Origin: Rubrivivax sp.
Lineage (GTDB): Bacteria > Pseudomonadota > Gammaproteobacteria > Burkholderiales > Burkholderiaceae_C
Assembly (NCBI GenBank): GCA_027487905.1
Contig: JAIYCR010000052.1
Coordinates: 41,245-105,244 of the forward strand
Length of the DNA stretch: 64,000 bases
Direction of reading: 5' to 3'
Part shown: positions 1 through 8,791 of the stretch, piece by piece
How the letters are laid out: each line of letters begins with the position of its first letter
How positions within the stretch are numbered: position 1 is the stretch's first letter
Made by a program: the position numbers and the translations under genes
Notes under the pieces: model-generated
Told to the model about the DNA's origin: nothing
What the model saw: only the letters and a program-made list of their open reading frames with translations
The model's database searches: none

Positions 1-774
1 ATGCTGGGCGAACTGCGGACGCCGGACGGTCAGCCGCTGGACCTCACGCTCACCACCAACGGCTCGCTGCTGGCGCGCAAGGCCGAAGCGCTGGCCCGCG
101 CCGGGCTCAAGCGCGTCACGGTGAGCCTGGACGGGCTGGACGACGCCGTGTTCCGCCGGATGAACGACGTGGACTTCCCGGTGGCCGACGTGCTGGCCGG
201 CATCGACGCCGCTGCCGCGGCGGGCCTGGGGCCGATCAAGGTCAACATGGTCGTCAAGCGTGGCACCAACGACCAGGAGATCCTGCCCATGGCGCGGCGC
301 TTCCGGGGCACGCCGGTGGTGCTGCGCTTCATCGAGTACATGGATGTGGGCAGCAGCAACGGCTGGCGCATGGACGAGGTGCTGCCTTCGGCGGAGGTCG
401 TGCGGCGCATCGCCGCCGAACACCCCTTGCTGCCGCTGGAAGCGGCTGCAGCCGGCGAGACCGCGCAGCGCTGGCGCTATGCGGACGGCCAGGGCGAGGT
501 CGGCGTGATCTCCAGCGTCACCCAGGCCTTCTGCCACAGCTGCAACCGCGCCCGGCTGTCCACCGAGGGCAAGCTCTTCCTGTGCCTGTTCGCCAGCGAA
601 GGCCATGACCTGCGAGCGCTGCTGCGCAGCGGACGCAGCGACGATGAACTGGCCGCGGCCGTCGGCGGCATCTGGCAGGGCCGCGACGACCGCTACTCCG
701 AACTGCGCGCCAGCCTGCCCGGTGACGACTCCGCGGCACCGCGTCGGGTGGAGATGAGCTACATCGGCGGCTGA
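1..774 (+). CDS. moaA: GTP 3',8-cyclase MoaA, 5'-truncated by window edge
   Basis: Radical-SAM enzyme of molybdenum cofactor synthesis, converting GTP to 3',8-cyclo-GTP. Only the last 257 residues lie in the window. The frame is open to base 1, and the N-terminal radical-SAM cluster motif (CxxxCxxC) is outside, so the ATG at base 1 is probably internal. Visible are the TTN and SLDG strands of the barrel, FIEYMD near residues 111-116, the C-terminal second [4Fe-4S] cysteines C178-x2-C181-x13-C195, and the terminal Gly-Gly tail needed for activity. About 110-120 residues are missing compared with the family. Converges on rnhA. Confidence 0.95.
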   Translation: MLGELRTPDGQPLDLTLTTNGSLLARKAEALARAGLKRVTVSLDGLDDAVFRRMNDVDFPVADVLAGIDAAAAAGLGPIKVNMVVKRGTNDQEILPMARRFRGTPVVLRFIEYMDVGSSNGWRMDEVLPSAEVVRRIAAEHPLLPLEAAAAGETAQRWRYADGQGEVGVISSVTQAFCHSCNRARLSTEGKLFLCLFASEGHDLRALLRSGRSDDELAAAVGGIWQGRDDRYSELRASLPGDDSAAPRRVEMSYIGG

Positions 775-799
775 GCCGCCGCTTCCGCCCCGGCGGGAC

Positions 800-1276
800 T
801 CAGGCCTTGCGGGAGCCGGCCTGCACGCCCCTGTTGGCCAAGGCATCGGCGCGCTCGTTGCCCGGATCGCCGGCGTGGCCCCGCACCCAGCGCCAGTCCA
901 CCGCATGCAACTGACGCAGCGCATCCAGCCGCTGCCAGAGGTCGGCGTTCTTCACCGGCTTGCGATCGGCCGTCGTCCAGCCCCGCCGCTTCCAGCCATG
1001 GATCCACTCGGAGATGCCCTTGCACACGTACTCGCTGTCGGTGTGCAGCGTGACCTCGCAGGTGCGCTTGAGCGATGACAGGGCCTCGATCACCGCGGTG
1101 AGTTCCATCCGGTTGTTGGTGGTCAGGGCCTCACCGCCGAAGAGTTCCTTCTCGTGGCCCTCGGTGCTCAGCCACGCCCCCCAGCCGCCAGGCCCGGGGT
1201 TGCCCTTGCAGGCGCCGTCGGTGTAGATGGTGACGCGGGGTCGTGCCAGGCGGGGGGTGTCGTCGGTTTCACTCAT
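800..1276 (-). CDS. rnhA: Ribonuclease HI
   Basis: Cuts RNA in RNA-DNA hybrids such as R-loops and Okazaki primers. The protein has 158 residues, the usual length. All catalytic residues are visible: D20 in YTDGAC, E58 in NRMEL, D80 in HTDSEY, H134 in RGHAG and D144 in ERAD. The ATG at 1276 was chosen because it gives the family length; the frame is open further upstream. The start lies inside the last codons of the upstream methyltransferase gene (8-base overlap), so the two are probably translationally coupled. Confidence 0.97.
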   Translation of the reverse strand: MSETDDTPRLARPRVTIYTDGACKGNPGPGGWGAWLSTEGHEKELFGGEALTTNNRMELTAVIEALSSLKRTCEVTLHTDSEYVCKGISEWIHGWKRRGWTTADRKPVKNADLWQRLDALRQLHAVDWRWVRGHAGDPGNERADALANRGVQAGSRKA

Positions 1277-2135
1277 CACGGGATCGGGAAGCAACAGGGG
1301 TTTCAGGTTTCGCCTCGGCCAATGCGCGCCGCCTCGAGACGTGGGCCGGCGCATTCGCAGGCGCCACCGCCGCGGCAGCGCTCGCGCGCCGGACGGGTCG
1401 AGGCAAGCCCACCAGGCGCATGCCGCGCACCCGCTTGACGGCCACGCAGCAGTACACCGCGCCGAACACCGGCCACCAGCGGTCGCCCCAGGCGTCCATC
1501 CAGTCGAAGCGGTCCAGCCACGCTTGTGAAGCCAGGGGCGGACGGTAGCAGCCGAAGCGCCCCCCTTCGACCTCGAAGCTGAGCAGGCGCAGCCAGTCGC
1601 GCAGGCGGCGGTAGCCGATGATCTCGCCGCCGGCCGGCAGGAAGTCCTGGCGGCTGCCCGAACGCACGGGCAGCCATCGTCCAGCCCGCTGGCGCAAGGC
1701 CCAAAGGCTGGCGGGGTTGAATCCGGCGATCACCACACGGCCCTCGGGCCGCAACACCCGGTCGACCTCGGCGAGCGTCGCATGCGGGTCCGCTGCGAGC
1801 TCCAGCGTGTGGGGCAGCACGACGAGGTCCAGGCTGCCGGTCTCGAAGGGCAGCGCATCGGGCTGGCAGACCAGATGCGGCACTGCACAGGCGTGCGCCG
1901 CGGCCCGCGGGCCGACCCGGGACTGCAGGTCGGCCGCGTCCTCGCAGATCCAGCGGTGGGGCATCCGGTTCGCCCGCAGCGCGTCGATCTGCGGCAAGCC
2001 CACCTGCAGCGCATGGAAGCCGAAGATATCGGTCACCTCCAGGTCGATGCGAGCCTGTTCCCAGGCGAGCAGATACTCACCGGCCGGACTGCCCAGCCAG
2101 GGGTGCGAACCTATAATCGACCGGTCTTCCGACAT
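1269..2135 (-). CDS. SAM-dependent methyltransferase-like protein
   Basis: A 288-residue protein resembling class I methyltransferases of the type usually found beside gloB and rnhA in Burkholderiales. The middle part has the late methyltransferase strands: [11 protein letters not shown], then DRVLRPEGR and VVIAGFNP. I cannot find a clear glycine-rich motif I, so SAM binding is atypical and the substrate is unknown. The ATG at 2135 is used; a TTG at 2168 would extend the frame but lies in gloB. The ATG overlaps the divergent gloB ATG by two bases. The C-terminal 40 residues are alanine/arginine rich and probably disordered. Confidence 0.8.
   Translation of the reverse strand: MSEDRSIIGSHPWLGSPAGEYLLAWEQARIDLEVTDIFGFHALQVGLPQIDALRANRMPHRWICEDAADLQSRVGPRAAAHACAVPHLVCQPDALPFETGSLDLVVLPHTLELAADPHATLAEVDRVLRPEGRVVIAGFNPASLWALRQRAGRWLPVRSGSRQDFLPAGGEIIGYRRLRDWLRLLSFEVEGGRFGCYRPPLASQAWLDRFDWMDAWGDRWWPVFGAVYCCVAVKRVRGMRLVGLPRPVRRASAAAAVAPANAPAHVSRRRALAEAKPETPVASRSRDE
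2112..2117 (+). promoter_or_regulatory. -10 box of gloB
   Basis: A perfect TATAAT lies 16 bases before the gloB ATG, inside the first codons of the divergent methyltransferase gene. No convincing -35 box is seen. The implied 5' leader is only about 10 bases and holds no Shine-Dalgarno sequence. Confidence 0.55.
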
Positions 2136-2919
2136 GAAGCTGATATCGCTGCCCGCCTTCGTCGACAACTACATCTGGATGATCCACGACGGCCACAAGG
2201 CCTGGGTGGTGGATCCGGGGGACGCGGCGCCGGTCATCGAAGCCCTGGACGAACTCGGGCTGTCGCTCGCGGGCATTCTAGTGACGCATCACCACGGCGA
2301 TCACGTCGGCGGCCTGGTCGGCTTGTCGCATCGCCTGCAAGGCCCCGTATTCGGTCCTGCGCTCGAGCGCATCCCCGAGCCTTTCCAGCCGGTCCGGCAA
2401 GGCGAACGCATCGAGGTCCTCGGCCTGCAGTTCGAAGTCATCGACGTCCCGGGCCACACGCTGGGGCATGTGGCCTACTTCTCCGGCAGCACGGCCACGG
2501 TCTCCTCGCTCGGAAGGCCCGTGCTCTTCTGCGGTGACACCCTGTTCTCCGGCGGCTGCGGCCGTCTGTTCGAAGGCACGCCCGAGCAGATGCACGATTC
2601 GCTCGATCGCCTGTCGGGCCTGCCGGACGACACCGCCGTCTGTTGTGCCCATGAATACACCCTGTCCAACCTGAAGTTCGCGCGGGCCGTCGAACCGGAC
2701 AACACCGCGCTTGCGCAACACACCGCCTGGTGCGAAGCCCAGCGCGCCCAGGCGCGGCCCACCCTGCCCGGTCGCCTGGACGTCGAGCGTCGCATCAACC
2801 CCTTTCTTCGTTGCAGCGAGCCCGCCGTGCGGGCCGCTGCCCGAAGCCGCGCCCCCGCAGCGCGCACGCCCACCGAGGTGTTCGCCGCGCTGCGCCAGTG
2901 GAAGAACGAATTTCGATGA
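2134..2919 (+). CDS. gloB: Hydroxyacylglutathione hydrolase (glyoxalase II)
   Basis: Hydrolyses S-lactoylglutathione to D-lactate and glutathione in methylglyoxal detoxification; cytosolic binuclear metal enzyme. It has 261 residues, normal for the family. The metallo-beta-lactamase motif THHHGDH gives ligands H52, H54, D56 and H57; further ligands are H108 (PGHT), D135 (CGDT) and H173 (AHEYT). The C-terminal glutathione-binding region with RINPFLR is present. The ATG at 2134 begins the canonical [10 protein letters not shown]-terminus. Its stop overlaps the mltD start (ATGA), so the two are one operon. Confidence 0.97.
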   Translation: MKLISLPAFVDNYIWMIHDGHKAWVVDPGDAAPVIEALDELGLSLAGILVTHHHGDHVGGLVGLSHRLQGPVFGPALERIPEPFQPVRQGERIEVLGLQFEVIDVPGHTLGHVAYFSGSTATVSSLGRPVLFCGDTLFSGGCGRLFEGTPEQMHDSLDRLSGLPDDTAVCCAHEYTLSNLKFARAVEPDNTALAQHTAWCEAQRAQARPTLPGRLDVERRINPFLRCSEPAVRAAARSRAPAARTPTEVFAALRQWKNEFR

Positions 2920-4685
2920 AGCCATTTCGTGCCCCTGCGCGCCTTGCCGCGCTGCAACGCCACCCCCAGCTCGCCGGACACCTGGTGAGCCCTGCCATCC
3001 GCCTCGGTCTCGCGGCCTTGGCCCTGCTCGCGCTGGCGGCCTGCGCCAGCGTGTCGCCACCCGGGGAGCCGCCTGCCGGTGTCGCAGGCCCCCATGCCGC
3101 TGGCGCTGTCGCCGCGGGCGCCACCGCGGCCGCAGCCGCGCCGCGCGCCCCGGGCGGCTCGGCCGGTGGGGTCAACGCCGCCACCGCCACCGCCACGGCC
3201 CCGGCCGATGCGCCTTCGACGGCGGCGCCCGGTGCCCGCGCCTTGCTGCCCGAGCCCCGGCCGGTGGCGGTGCCCCCGCCGGGCGAAGGCCCGGGCGTGG
3301 ACACGCTGGACGACTTGCCTCCCCCGCCGCGCGACCTCTGGGACCGCATCAAGGCCGGCCGAGGCATCCCGGAACTGCACGACAACTGGGTCGAGCAGCG
3401 CGAGGCCTACTACAGCGCCCGGCCCGACTACGTCGCCCGCATGGTGTCGCGCGGCGGCCGCTACCTCTTCCACATCGTCGAGGAAGTCGAAAAGCGCGGG
3501 CTGCCCACCGAGCTGGCGTTGCTGCCCTTCATCGAAAGCGCCTTCAACCCGCAGGCCATCTCGTCGGCGCAGGCCGCGGGCATGTGGCAGTTCATCCCGT
3601 CCACGGGGAAGTACTTCGACCTGAAGCAAAACCTCTTCCGCGACGATCGCCGCAGCGTGGTCGCCTCGACGCAGGCTGCACTGGACTACCTCACCCGCCT
3701 GCACGGCATGTTCAAGGACTGGCACCTGGCGCTGGCGGCCTACAACTGGGGCGAGGGCAATGTGCAGCGGGCCATCGAGCGCAACCGCCGCGCCGGCCTT
3801 CCCACGGACTACGCCAACCTGCGCATGCCGCGCGAGACGCGCGACTACGTGCCCAAGCTGCAGGCCATCGAGAACATCCTGGCCGATCCCGCCCGCTACG
3901 GCCTGTCGGTGGCCTCGCTGCCCAACGAGGCGGTGTTCCGCTCGGTGGCCATCGAGCGCGACATCGACGTCGCACTGGCCGCGCGCCTGGCGGGCATCGG
4001 CGTGGACGAGTTCAAGGCGCTGAACCCGCAGATGAACAAGCCCGTGATCCTCGCGGCCGGCACGCCCGTCATCCTGCTGCCCCACGACAACGCGCTGCTG
4101 TTCGCCGCCCGGCTCGGCCAGCACGACGGCCCGCTGGCCAGCTGGACCGCCTGGACGGCGCCTTCGACGATGAAGGTCTCCGAGGCCGCCGAGCGCGTGG
4201 GCATGACCGAGGCCGCCCTGCGGGAGGCCAACCGCATCCCGCCCCGCATGCAGGTGCGCGCGGGCTCCACGCTGCTGGTGGCACGCGCGGCACACAAGGA
4301 AACCGACGTTCCCGAGCACATCGCCGACAACGCCATGCTCGCCCTCGCCCCGGACGCTCCTGCCCGCCGACGCGTGCAGGTCAAGGCGCGCAGCGGCGAC
4401 ACCCTGGCCAGCTTCGCGCGGCGCCACCGGGTCAGCGCCGAGGAAGTCGCCCATTGGAACCGGCTGGGTCCGCAGGCCCGCCTGCAGGCCGGTCAGACGC
4501 TGGTGGTGATGACCGTCGCCGCGCCTGCCGCGGCCCCTCGTCGAACGGCCGCAGCGCCCGCCCGACGTGTCGCCGCGGCACCTGCAGCGCGGGCATCGGC
4601 GCCGGCACCGGCCGCCAGGACGAAGCCGCGGTCGCAGGCGTCGGCGCGTGCGCCGGCACCCCAGACCCGCGTCGCGCAGCGTTGA
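2916..4685 (+). CDS. mltD: Membrane-bound lytic murein transglycosylase D, LysM lipoprotein
   Basis: Cleaves peptidoglycan glycan strands, forming 1,6-anhydro ends, at the outer membrane. The 589-residue protein starts with a lipoprotein signal whose lipobox LAAC gives Cys43. A long Ala/Pro-rich linker follows to about residue 130. The SLT domain is at about 150-300 with catalytic E207 in LLPFIESAFNP and the GMWQFIPSTG motif. The C-terminal part carries two to three LysM-like repeats, the last with SGDTLASFARRH, then an Ala/Arg-rich tail. The ATG overlaps the gloB stop by four bases. Its stop is one base from the convergent recR stop. Confidence 0.95.
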   Translation: MKPFRAPARLAALQRHPQLAGHLVSPAIRLGLAALALLALAACASVSPPGEPPAGVAGPHAAGAVAAGATAAAAAPRAPGGSAGGVNAATATATAPADAPSTAAPGARALLPEPRPVAVPPPGEGPGVDTLDDLPPPPRDLWDRIKAGRGIPELHDNWVEQREAYYSARPDYVARMVSRGGRYLFHIVEEVEKRGLPTELALLPFIESAFNPQAISSAQAAGMWQFIPSTGKYFDLKQNLFRDDRRSVVASTQAALDYLTRLHGMFKDWHLALAAYNWGEGNVQRAIERNRRAGLPTDYANLRMPRETRDYVPKLQAIENILADPARYGLSVASLPNEAVFRSVAIERDIDVALAARLAGIGVDEFKALNPQMNKPVILAAGTPVILLPHDNALLFAARLGQHDGPLASWTAWTAPSTMKVSEAAERVGMTEAALREANRIPPRMQVRAGSTLLVARAAHKETDVPEHIADNAMLALAPDAPARRRVQVKARSGDTLASFARRHRVSAEEVAHWNRLGPQARLQAGQTLVVMTVAAPAAAPRRTAAAPARRVAAAPAARASAPAPAARTKPRSQASARAPAPQTRVAQR

Positions 4686-4686
4686 C

Positions 4687-5268
4687 TCAGCGCCGGTCGG
4701 CCAGCGCGTGGGCGATGGTGCCCAGGTCGACGAACTCGAGTTCGCTGCCGATGGGCACACCCCGGGCCAGACGCGTGGCGCGCAGCCCCATCGAGCGGAG
4801 TGCCTCGCCCACGGCATGGGCGGTGGCTTCGCCTTCGGCGGTGAAGCTGGTCGCCAGGATCACCTCCTCGACCGCGGGGTCCTGGGCACGCTCCAGCAGG
4901 GCGGCCAGGCCGATGTCGCCGGCGCCGATGCCGTCCAGCGGACTGAGCCGCCCCATCAGCACGAAGTAGCGCCCCTTGTAGCTGCCGGTGCGCTCCATGG
5001 CCGCCTGGTCGGCCGGCGTCTCCACGACGCACAGCAGCGCGTCGTCGCGCGTCGGGTCCGAGCAGACCGAACACACCGGCTCCTCGGCAAAGGTGTGGCA
5101 ACGGGTGCAGTGGTGAACCCGATCGCCCGCGGCGAGCAGCGCGTCGGCCAGCCGCATCGCCCCGCCCCGGTCGTGCTGCAGCAGGTGGTAGGCCATGCGC
5201 TGGGCGGATTTCACCCCGACACCGGGCAGGCGCCGAAGGGCCTCGACGAGTTCGTCCAGAGCCGTCAC
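4687..5268 (-). CDS. recR: Recombination mediator protein RecR
   Basis: Works with RecF/RecO to load RecA on gapped DNA. At 193 residues it is near the usual length. It shows the helix-hairpin-helix near residues 10-25 ([13 protein letters not shown]), the four-cysteine zinc finger C54-x2-C57-x8-C66-x2-C69, and a Toprim domain starting around [12 protein letters not shown]. Last gene of the dnaX-ybaB-recR operon; it starts 31 bases after ybaB ends. Confidence 0.98.
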   Translation of the reverse strand: MTALDELVEALRRLPGVGVKSAQRMAYHLLQHDRGGAMRLADALLAAGDRVHHCTRCHTFAEEPVCSVCSDPTRDDALLCVVETPADQAAMERTGSYKGRYFVLMGRLSPLDGIGAGDIGLAALLERAQDPAVEEVILATSFTAEGEATAHAVGEALRSMGLRATRLARGVPIGSELEFVDLGTIAHALADRR

Positions 5269-5299
5269 GGCAAGCCGACCGGGTGCGGCCTGGACGGCT

Positions 5300-5626
5300 T
5301 CAGAACGGGAACTGCATGCCCGGAGGCAGCGGCATTCCCGCAGTGATCTTGGCCATCTTCTCCTGCGTCAGCTGCTCGCCCTTGCGCACGGCGTCGTTCA
5401 TGGCCGCGGCGACCAGGTCTTCGAGCATGTCCTTGTCATCGGCCAGCAGGCTGGGGTCGATGCTCACCCTGCGAACGTCGTGCTTGCAGGTCATCAGCAC
5501 CTTCACCAGCCCCGCCCCGGACTGGCCCTCCACCTCCAGCGTGGCCAGCTCCGCCTGCGCGCGCTTGAGGTTCTCCTGCATTGCCTGCGCCTGCTTCATC
5601 AGTCCGGCGATCTGGCCCTTCATCAT
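5300..5626 (-). CDS. YbaB/EbfC family nucleoid-associated protein
   Basis: Small DNA-binding protein of 108 residues, thought to form a tweezer-like dimer on DNA; usually encoded between dnaX and recR, as here. Glutamine- and methionine-rich N-terminal helix ([10 protein letters not shown]), the [10 protein letters not shown] strand and the Pro-rich C-terminus LPPGMQFPF are typical. Two ATGs are in tandem; the first (5626) has AAGGAG six bases upstream, so it is preferred. Confidence 0.95.
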   Translation of the reverse strand: MMKGQIAGLMKQAQAMQENLKRAQAELATLEVEGQSGAGLVKVLMTCKHDVRRVSIDPSLLADDKDMLEDLVAAAMNDAVRKGEQLTQEKMAKITAGMPLPPGMQFPF

Positions 5627-5716
5627 GTCTTGCTCCTTGCGCGGCTGCGCCTTGTTCAGTGGGGTGGGTGATTCGCGTCCCGGGCGCAGCGACGCTGCCC
5701 GGCCGGCGCCTTCGGT

Positions 5717-7393
5717 TCAGTGCGGCTTGATCGATCCGGGAACGATGCGGGCGGTGGCGAACTCCTGCATCAGGCTGCGCACCAGCGGGTCGTTGTGGAT
5801 CAGCGCCTCGGCTTCGGCCTGGCGCTCCTCGCGCAGACGGGCCTGCCGCAGGGCAAGCGAATCGCTGACCGGGCCGGCCTGGACCGTGAGGGACACCGCA
5901 TGGCCGAACCATTGCTCGAGGGCCTGGCGCAGACGCTCCACCGAGGCCGGGCTGCGCAGGGACTCACGCTCCACCTGCAACTGCACCTCGGTGCGCTGCG
6001 GGGTGGCCGAAATGCCCAGGCAGCCGGCCTGCAGGGCCAGCTCGCGCACCAGCGCCTGAACGAGCCCCTGGTCACTCAGCGCCTGAACCCAGGCCGCCCA
6101 TCGGTCCATCGGGGCATCGCCGTGCACGGGCTGCGGCACGGCAGCGGGCGTGGACTGCAGCGGCACGCTGGCCTGCGGCGGCTTGCTGGACACCAGCGGC
6201 ATCGGGGCCGAGCCCAGCACTGCAGGCGATGCGACCGGCCTCGGTGCAGCGCTCGCGGCCCCAGCGGCGGCTGCCCCCCCGTGCAAGCCCTCGGCTCCCG
6301 GACGGAAGGCCAGCGCACGCAGCAGCAGCATCAGCAGGCCTGCGTGTTCGTCCGGCGCCAGCGCCAGCTCGGAGCGCCCCTGCACCAGCAGGCTGTAGAG
6401 CAGCTGCAGCTCGTCAGCGGGCCAGTGCGCCGCGAGCTCCGCGGCGGCGCGCTCGTCCGCGTCGTCCTCGGACAGTGCAGCAGGCGCCACCTGCCAGACC
6501 GCCATGCGCTGGACGAAACCGAGCATTTCGTCGGCGGCGGCCAGCGCGTTCTGGCCGTCGTCGCGAAGGGCATCGACCTGGGCCACCAGGGCCGCCCCAT
6601 CGGCCGCCTTCAAGGCCGCCAGCAGACCCAGCGCGCGCGCCGATTCGGCCGCACCCAGCATGCGACGCACCACCGCTTCCTGCAGCTCGCCGCCCCCGTG
6701 GGCGATGGCCTGGTCGGTGAGCGACAGCGCGTCGCGCATCGAGCCCCGACCCGCGCGGGCGATCAGCCGCAGCGAGCCGGCGTCTGCGGCGATGCCTTCG
6801 TCGGCCAGCACGCGCGCCAGGTGCGCCTCAACCGTGGGCACGCCCATCGGCCGCAGGTTGAACTGCAGGCAGCGCGACAGCACCGTGGGTGGCACCTTCT
6901 GCGGGTCGGTGGTGGCCAGCACGAACTTCAGGTAGTCGGGTGGCTCTTCCAGCGTCTTGAGCATCGCATTGAACGCATGCGTGGTCAGCATGTGCACTTC
7001 GTCGATCATGAAGACCTTGAACCGCGCCACCACCGGCTTGTAGACGGCCTGCTCGAGCAGCTGGGCGATTTCGTCCACGCCGCGGTTGGATGCGGCATCG
7101 AGTTCGACGTAGTCGACGAAGCGTCCGCTGTCGATGTCGCGGCAGACCGGGCAGACCCCGCAGGGCGCCGCCGTGATGCCGCCGTGGCCATCGACGCCGA
7201 CGCAGTTCAGGCTCTTGGCCAGGATGCGCGACACGGTGGTCTTGCCCACGCCGCGGGTGCCGGTGAAGAGGTAGGCGTGGTGCAGCCGCTGCTGCGTGAG
7301 CGCATTGGCCAGCGCGCGGACCACGTGCTCCTGCCCGACCAGGCCCGCGAAGTCCCGGGGCCTGTGCTTGCGGGCCAGCACGGTCGTGTTCAT
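5717..7393 (-). CDS. dnaX: DNA polymerase III subunit tau/gamma
   Basis: Clamp-loader ATPase and organiser of the replisome; 558 residues. AAA+ domain with Walker A GTRGVGKT (45-52), zinc-binding cysteines C64, C78, C81 and C84, Walker B DEVH (131-134) and sensor SRC. A Pro/Ala-rich linker at about 370-430 leads into a tau-like C-terminal domain. ATG at 7393 is used; the preceding TTG is less likely. I saw no A-rich slippery heptamer that would make gamma by frameshifting. The start has no Shine-Dalgarno sequence but a TAGAAT hexamer six bases upstream. Confidence 0.97.
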   Translation of the reverse strand: MNTTVLARKHRPRDFAGLVGQEHVVRALANALTQQRLHHAYLFTGTRGVGKTTVSRILAKSLNCVGVDGHGGITAAPCGVCPVCRDIDSGRFVDYVELDAASNRGVDEIAQLLEQAVYKPVVARFKVFMIDEVHMLTTHAFNAMLKTLEEPPDYLKFVLATTDPQKVPPTVLSRCLQFNLRPMGVPTVEAHLARVLADEGIAADAGSLRLIARAGRGSMRDALSLTDQAIAHGGGELQEAVVRRMLGAAESARALGLLAALKAADGAALVAQVDALRDDGQNALAAADEMLGFVQRMAVWQVAPAALSEDDADERAAAELAAHWPADELQLLYSLLVQGRSELALAPDEHAGLLMLLLRALAFRPGAEGLHGGAAAAGAASAAPRPVASPAVLGSAPMPLVSSKPPQASVPLQSTPAAVPQPVHGDAPMDRWAAWVQALSDQGLVQALVRELALQAGCLGISATPQRTEVQLQVERESLRSPASVERLRQALEQWFGHAVSLTVQAGPVSDSLALRQARLREERQAEAEALIHNDPLVRSLMQEFATARIVPGSIKPH

Positions 7394-7405
7394 CAAGGCA
7401 TTCTA
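7394..7405 (-). promoter_or_regulatory. Predicted leaderless promoter of dnaX
   Basis: On the minus strand TAGAAT is followed by six bases (GCCTTG) and then the dnaX ATG. This places the expected transcription start at or within a base of the initiation codon. No Shine-Dalgarno sequence is present and the -35 region is weak. Confidence 0.5.
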
Positions 7406-7416
7406 GGGGCGGGATA

Positions 7417-7422
7417 ATCCGA
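7417..7422 (+). promoter_or_regulatory. -10 box of the PurM-like gene
   Basis: GATAAT on the plus strand in the 78-base divergent gap between dnaX and the PurM-like gene, 49 bases before the latter's ATG. Agreement with TATAAT is five of six; the -35 is not convincing. Confidence 0.4.
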
Positions 7423-7471
7423 GGCTTCGCCCCCCGCCGGGGCCCCTGGCCCTGCTGCTGCGCCCCGCCCC

Positions 7472-8602
7472 ATGTCTTCTCCGAACTCTGCTGCATCGAA
7501 CGACGGCCCCCTGCGTTATGAAGCCACCGGGGTGGACTACACCCTCATCGATCCGCTGAAGGTGGCCGCCCAGCGCGCCGCCGCCTCGACGGCGAGCCAG
7601 TTGCAGCAACACGGCATGCACGAGATCGAATCCTCGCGGGGCGAGTCGGCCTATGTGGTCGATGCCGGGCCCTTCCTGATCGCCAGCATCGTCGAGTGCC
7701 TGGGAACCAAGGCCCTGGTGGCCGACGAGATGCATCGCCTGACCGGGCGGATCCACTACGGCGCCATTGCGCAGGACACGCTCGCGATGGCGGTCAACGA
7801 CCTCATCACGGTGGGGGCGACCCCGCTCGTCGTGCAGGCCTACTGGGCCGCAGGCGGCAGCGAGTGGTTCGGCGATGCAGCGCGCGCCGCTGCCCTGGTG
7901 CAGGGCTGGCGAGAGGCCTGCGAACGCTGTGGCGTCGCCTGGGGCGGTGGCGAGACCCCGGCCCTGGCGGGCATCGTCGAAGCCGGCCGCATCGATCTGG
8001 CCGCCGCCTGCACCGGCATCGTCAACCCCAAGACCCGCCTGTCGCTCGGCGATGCCCTCCGAGCCGGTGACCGAATCGTGCTGCTGGCCTCCTCGGGCAT
8101 CCACGCCAACGGACTCAGCCTGGCCCGAAGCGTGGCCACCCGCCTGCCCGAGGGCTATCTCACGCCACTGGACGACGGCAGCCTCTACGGCGAGGCGCTC
8201 CTCGCGCCCACCGTGCTCTACGCCCCCGTGATGGCTGCGCTGCATGCGGCCGACATCGTCCCGCACTACTGCGCCAACATCACCGGCCACGGCTGGCGCA
8301 AGCTGCTGCGGCACCCGGGCGACTTCGGCTATCGCATCGACGTGGTGCCTCCCGTTCCGCCGGTGCTCGACTTCATCCGGACGCAGGCCGGCCACGACGC
8401 CGCCGAAGCCTATGGCACGCTGAACATGGGCGCGGGTTTCGCGCTCTTCGTCGCCGCCTCTCAGGCCGACGCGGTGGTGGATCTGGCCCGCGCTTGCGGC
8501 GTGCCGGCCTGGAACGCCGGCGAGGTCGGCCCCGGCCCGAAGCGGCTGAGCGTGCCTTCGCTGGGCATCGAGTGGGACGCGAGCGAGCTGCAGTTGCGCT
8601 GA
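7472..8602 (+). CDS. PurM-like (AIR synthase family) protein
   Basis: A 376-residue member of the PurM ATP-binding superfamily. PurM-type blocks can be followed along the chain: LGTKA (in place of DGVGTK), AQDTLAMAVNDLITVGA, GGGETPAL, SSGIHANGLSLAR, NITGHGW and LNMGAGFALFV. Overall architecture agrees with phosphoribosylformylglycinamidine cyclo-ligase, but the Asp of the canonical DGVGTK motif is replaced by Glu-Cys-Leu and the N-terminus is longer. It may be a second, specialised AIR synthase or a paralogue with another substrate. It stands alone between dnaX and the SRP RNA, away from other purine genes. Confidence 0.8.
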   Translation: MSSPNSAASNDGPLRYEATGVDYTLIDPLKVAAQRAAASTASQLQQHGMHEIESSRGESAYVVDAGPFLIASIVECLGTKALVADEMHRLTGRIHYGAIAQDTLAMAVNDLITVGATPLVVQAYWAAGGSEWFGDAARAAALVQGWREACERCGVAWGGGETPALAGIVEAGRIDLAAACTGIVNPKTRLSLGDALRAGDRIVLLASSGIHANGLSLARSVATRLPEGYLTPLDDGSLYGEALLAPTVLYAPVMAALHAADIVPHYCANITGHGWRKLLRHPGDFGYRIDVVPPVPPVLDFIRTQAGHDAAEAYGTLNMGAGFALFVAASQADAVVDLARACGVPAWNAGEVGPGPKRLSVPSLGIEWDASELQLR

Positions 8603-8643
8603 GCCGGGACGCCCGCGACGTCGGCGGCGTGCTCGCCGCCGCC

Positions 8644-8649
8644 TACAAT
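8644..8649 (+). promoter_or_regulatory. -10 box of the SRP RNA gene
   Basis: TACAAT ends eight bases before the predicted RNA 5' end at 8657, the right distance for a -10 element. No clear -35 was found. Confidence 0.5.
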
Positions 8650-8656
8650 CGGCGAT

Positions 8657-8751
8657 GACGGGCCTCCCCGCATGGGAAAGTGGCCAACCGGGTCAGGTCG
8701 GGAACGAAGCAGCCCTAACCATGGACTCAGTGCCGGGGGTAAGGCTCGTCA
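8657..8751 (+). ncRNA. ffs: 4.5S signal recognition particle RNA
   Basis: RNA component of the SRP that binds Ffh for co-translational targeting. The conserved core GTCAGGTC-GGGAAC-GAAGCAGCC is present at 8692-8714, with the asymmetric internal loop and GGAA tetraloop. The ends pair: GACGGGCC at 8658-8665 with GGCTCGTC at 8743-8750, and CCCCGCA with TGCCGGGG inside. About 95 nt, bacterial short type. The base pair closing the GGAA loop is G-C rather than C-G, with a compensating change on the other side. Ends are estimated from the terminal pairing. Confidence 0.93.
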
Positions 8752-8764
8752 ACCCTGAACATCC

Positions 8765-8781
8765 AAGCCCGCCGCGGGCTT
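8765..8781 (+). terminator. Hairpin after ffs
   Basis: AAGCCC, a five-base loop, then GGGCTT form a perfect six-base-pair stem just past the RNA. There is no U-tract, so it could be a weak terminator for ffs, for the convergent HDOD gene, or an RNA-processing barrier. Confidence 0.45.
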
Positions 8782-8791
8782 GCCGCGTGAC

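Noticed and set aside
2475..4817. A 780-codon open frame antisense to gloB-mltD
   Set aside because: Arg/Gly-rich shadow; mltD has signal peptide, SLT and LysM domains on the plus strand.
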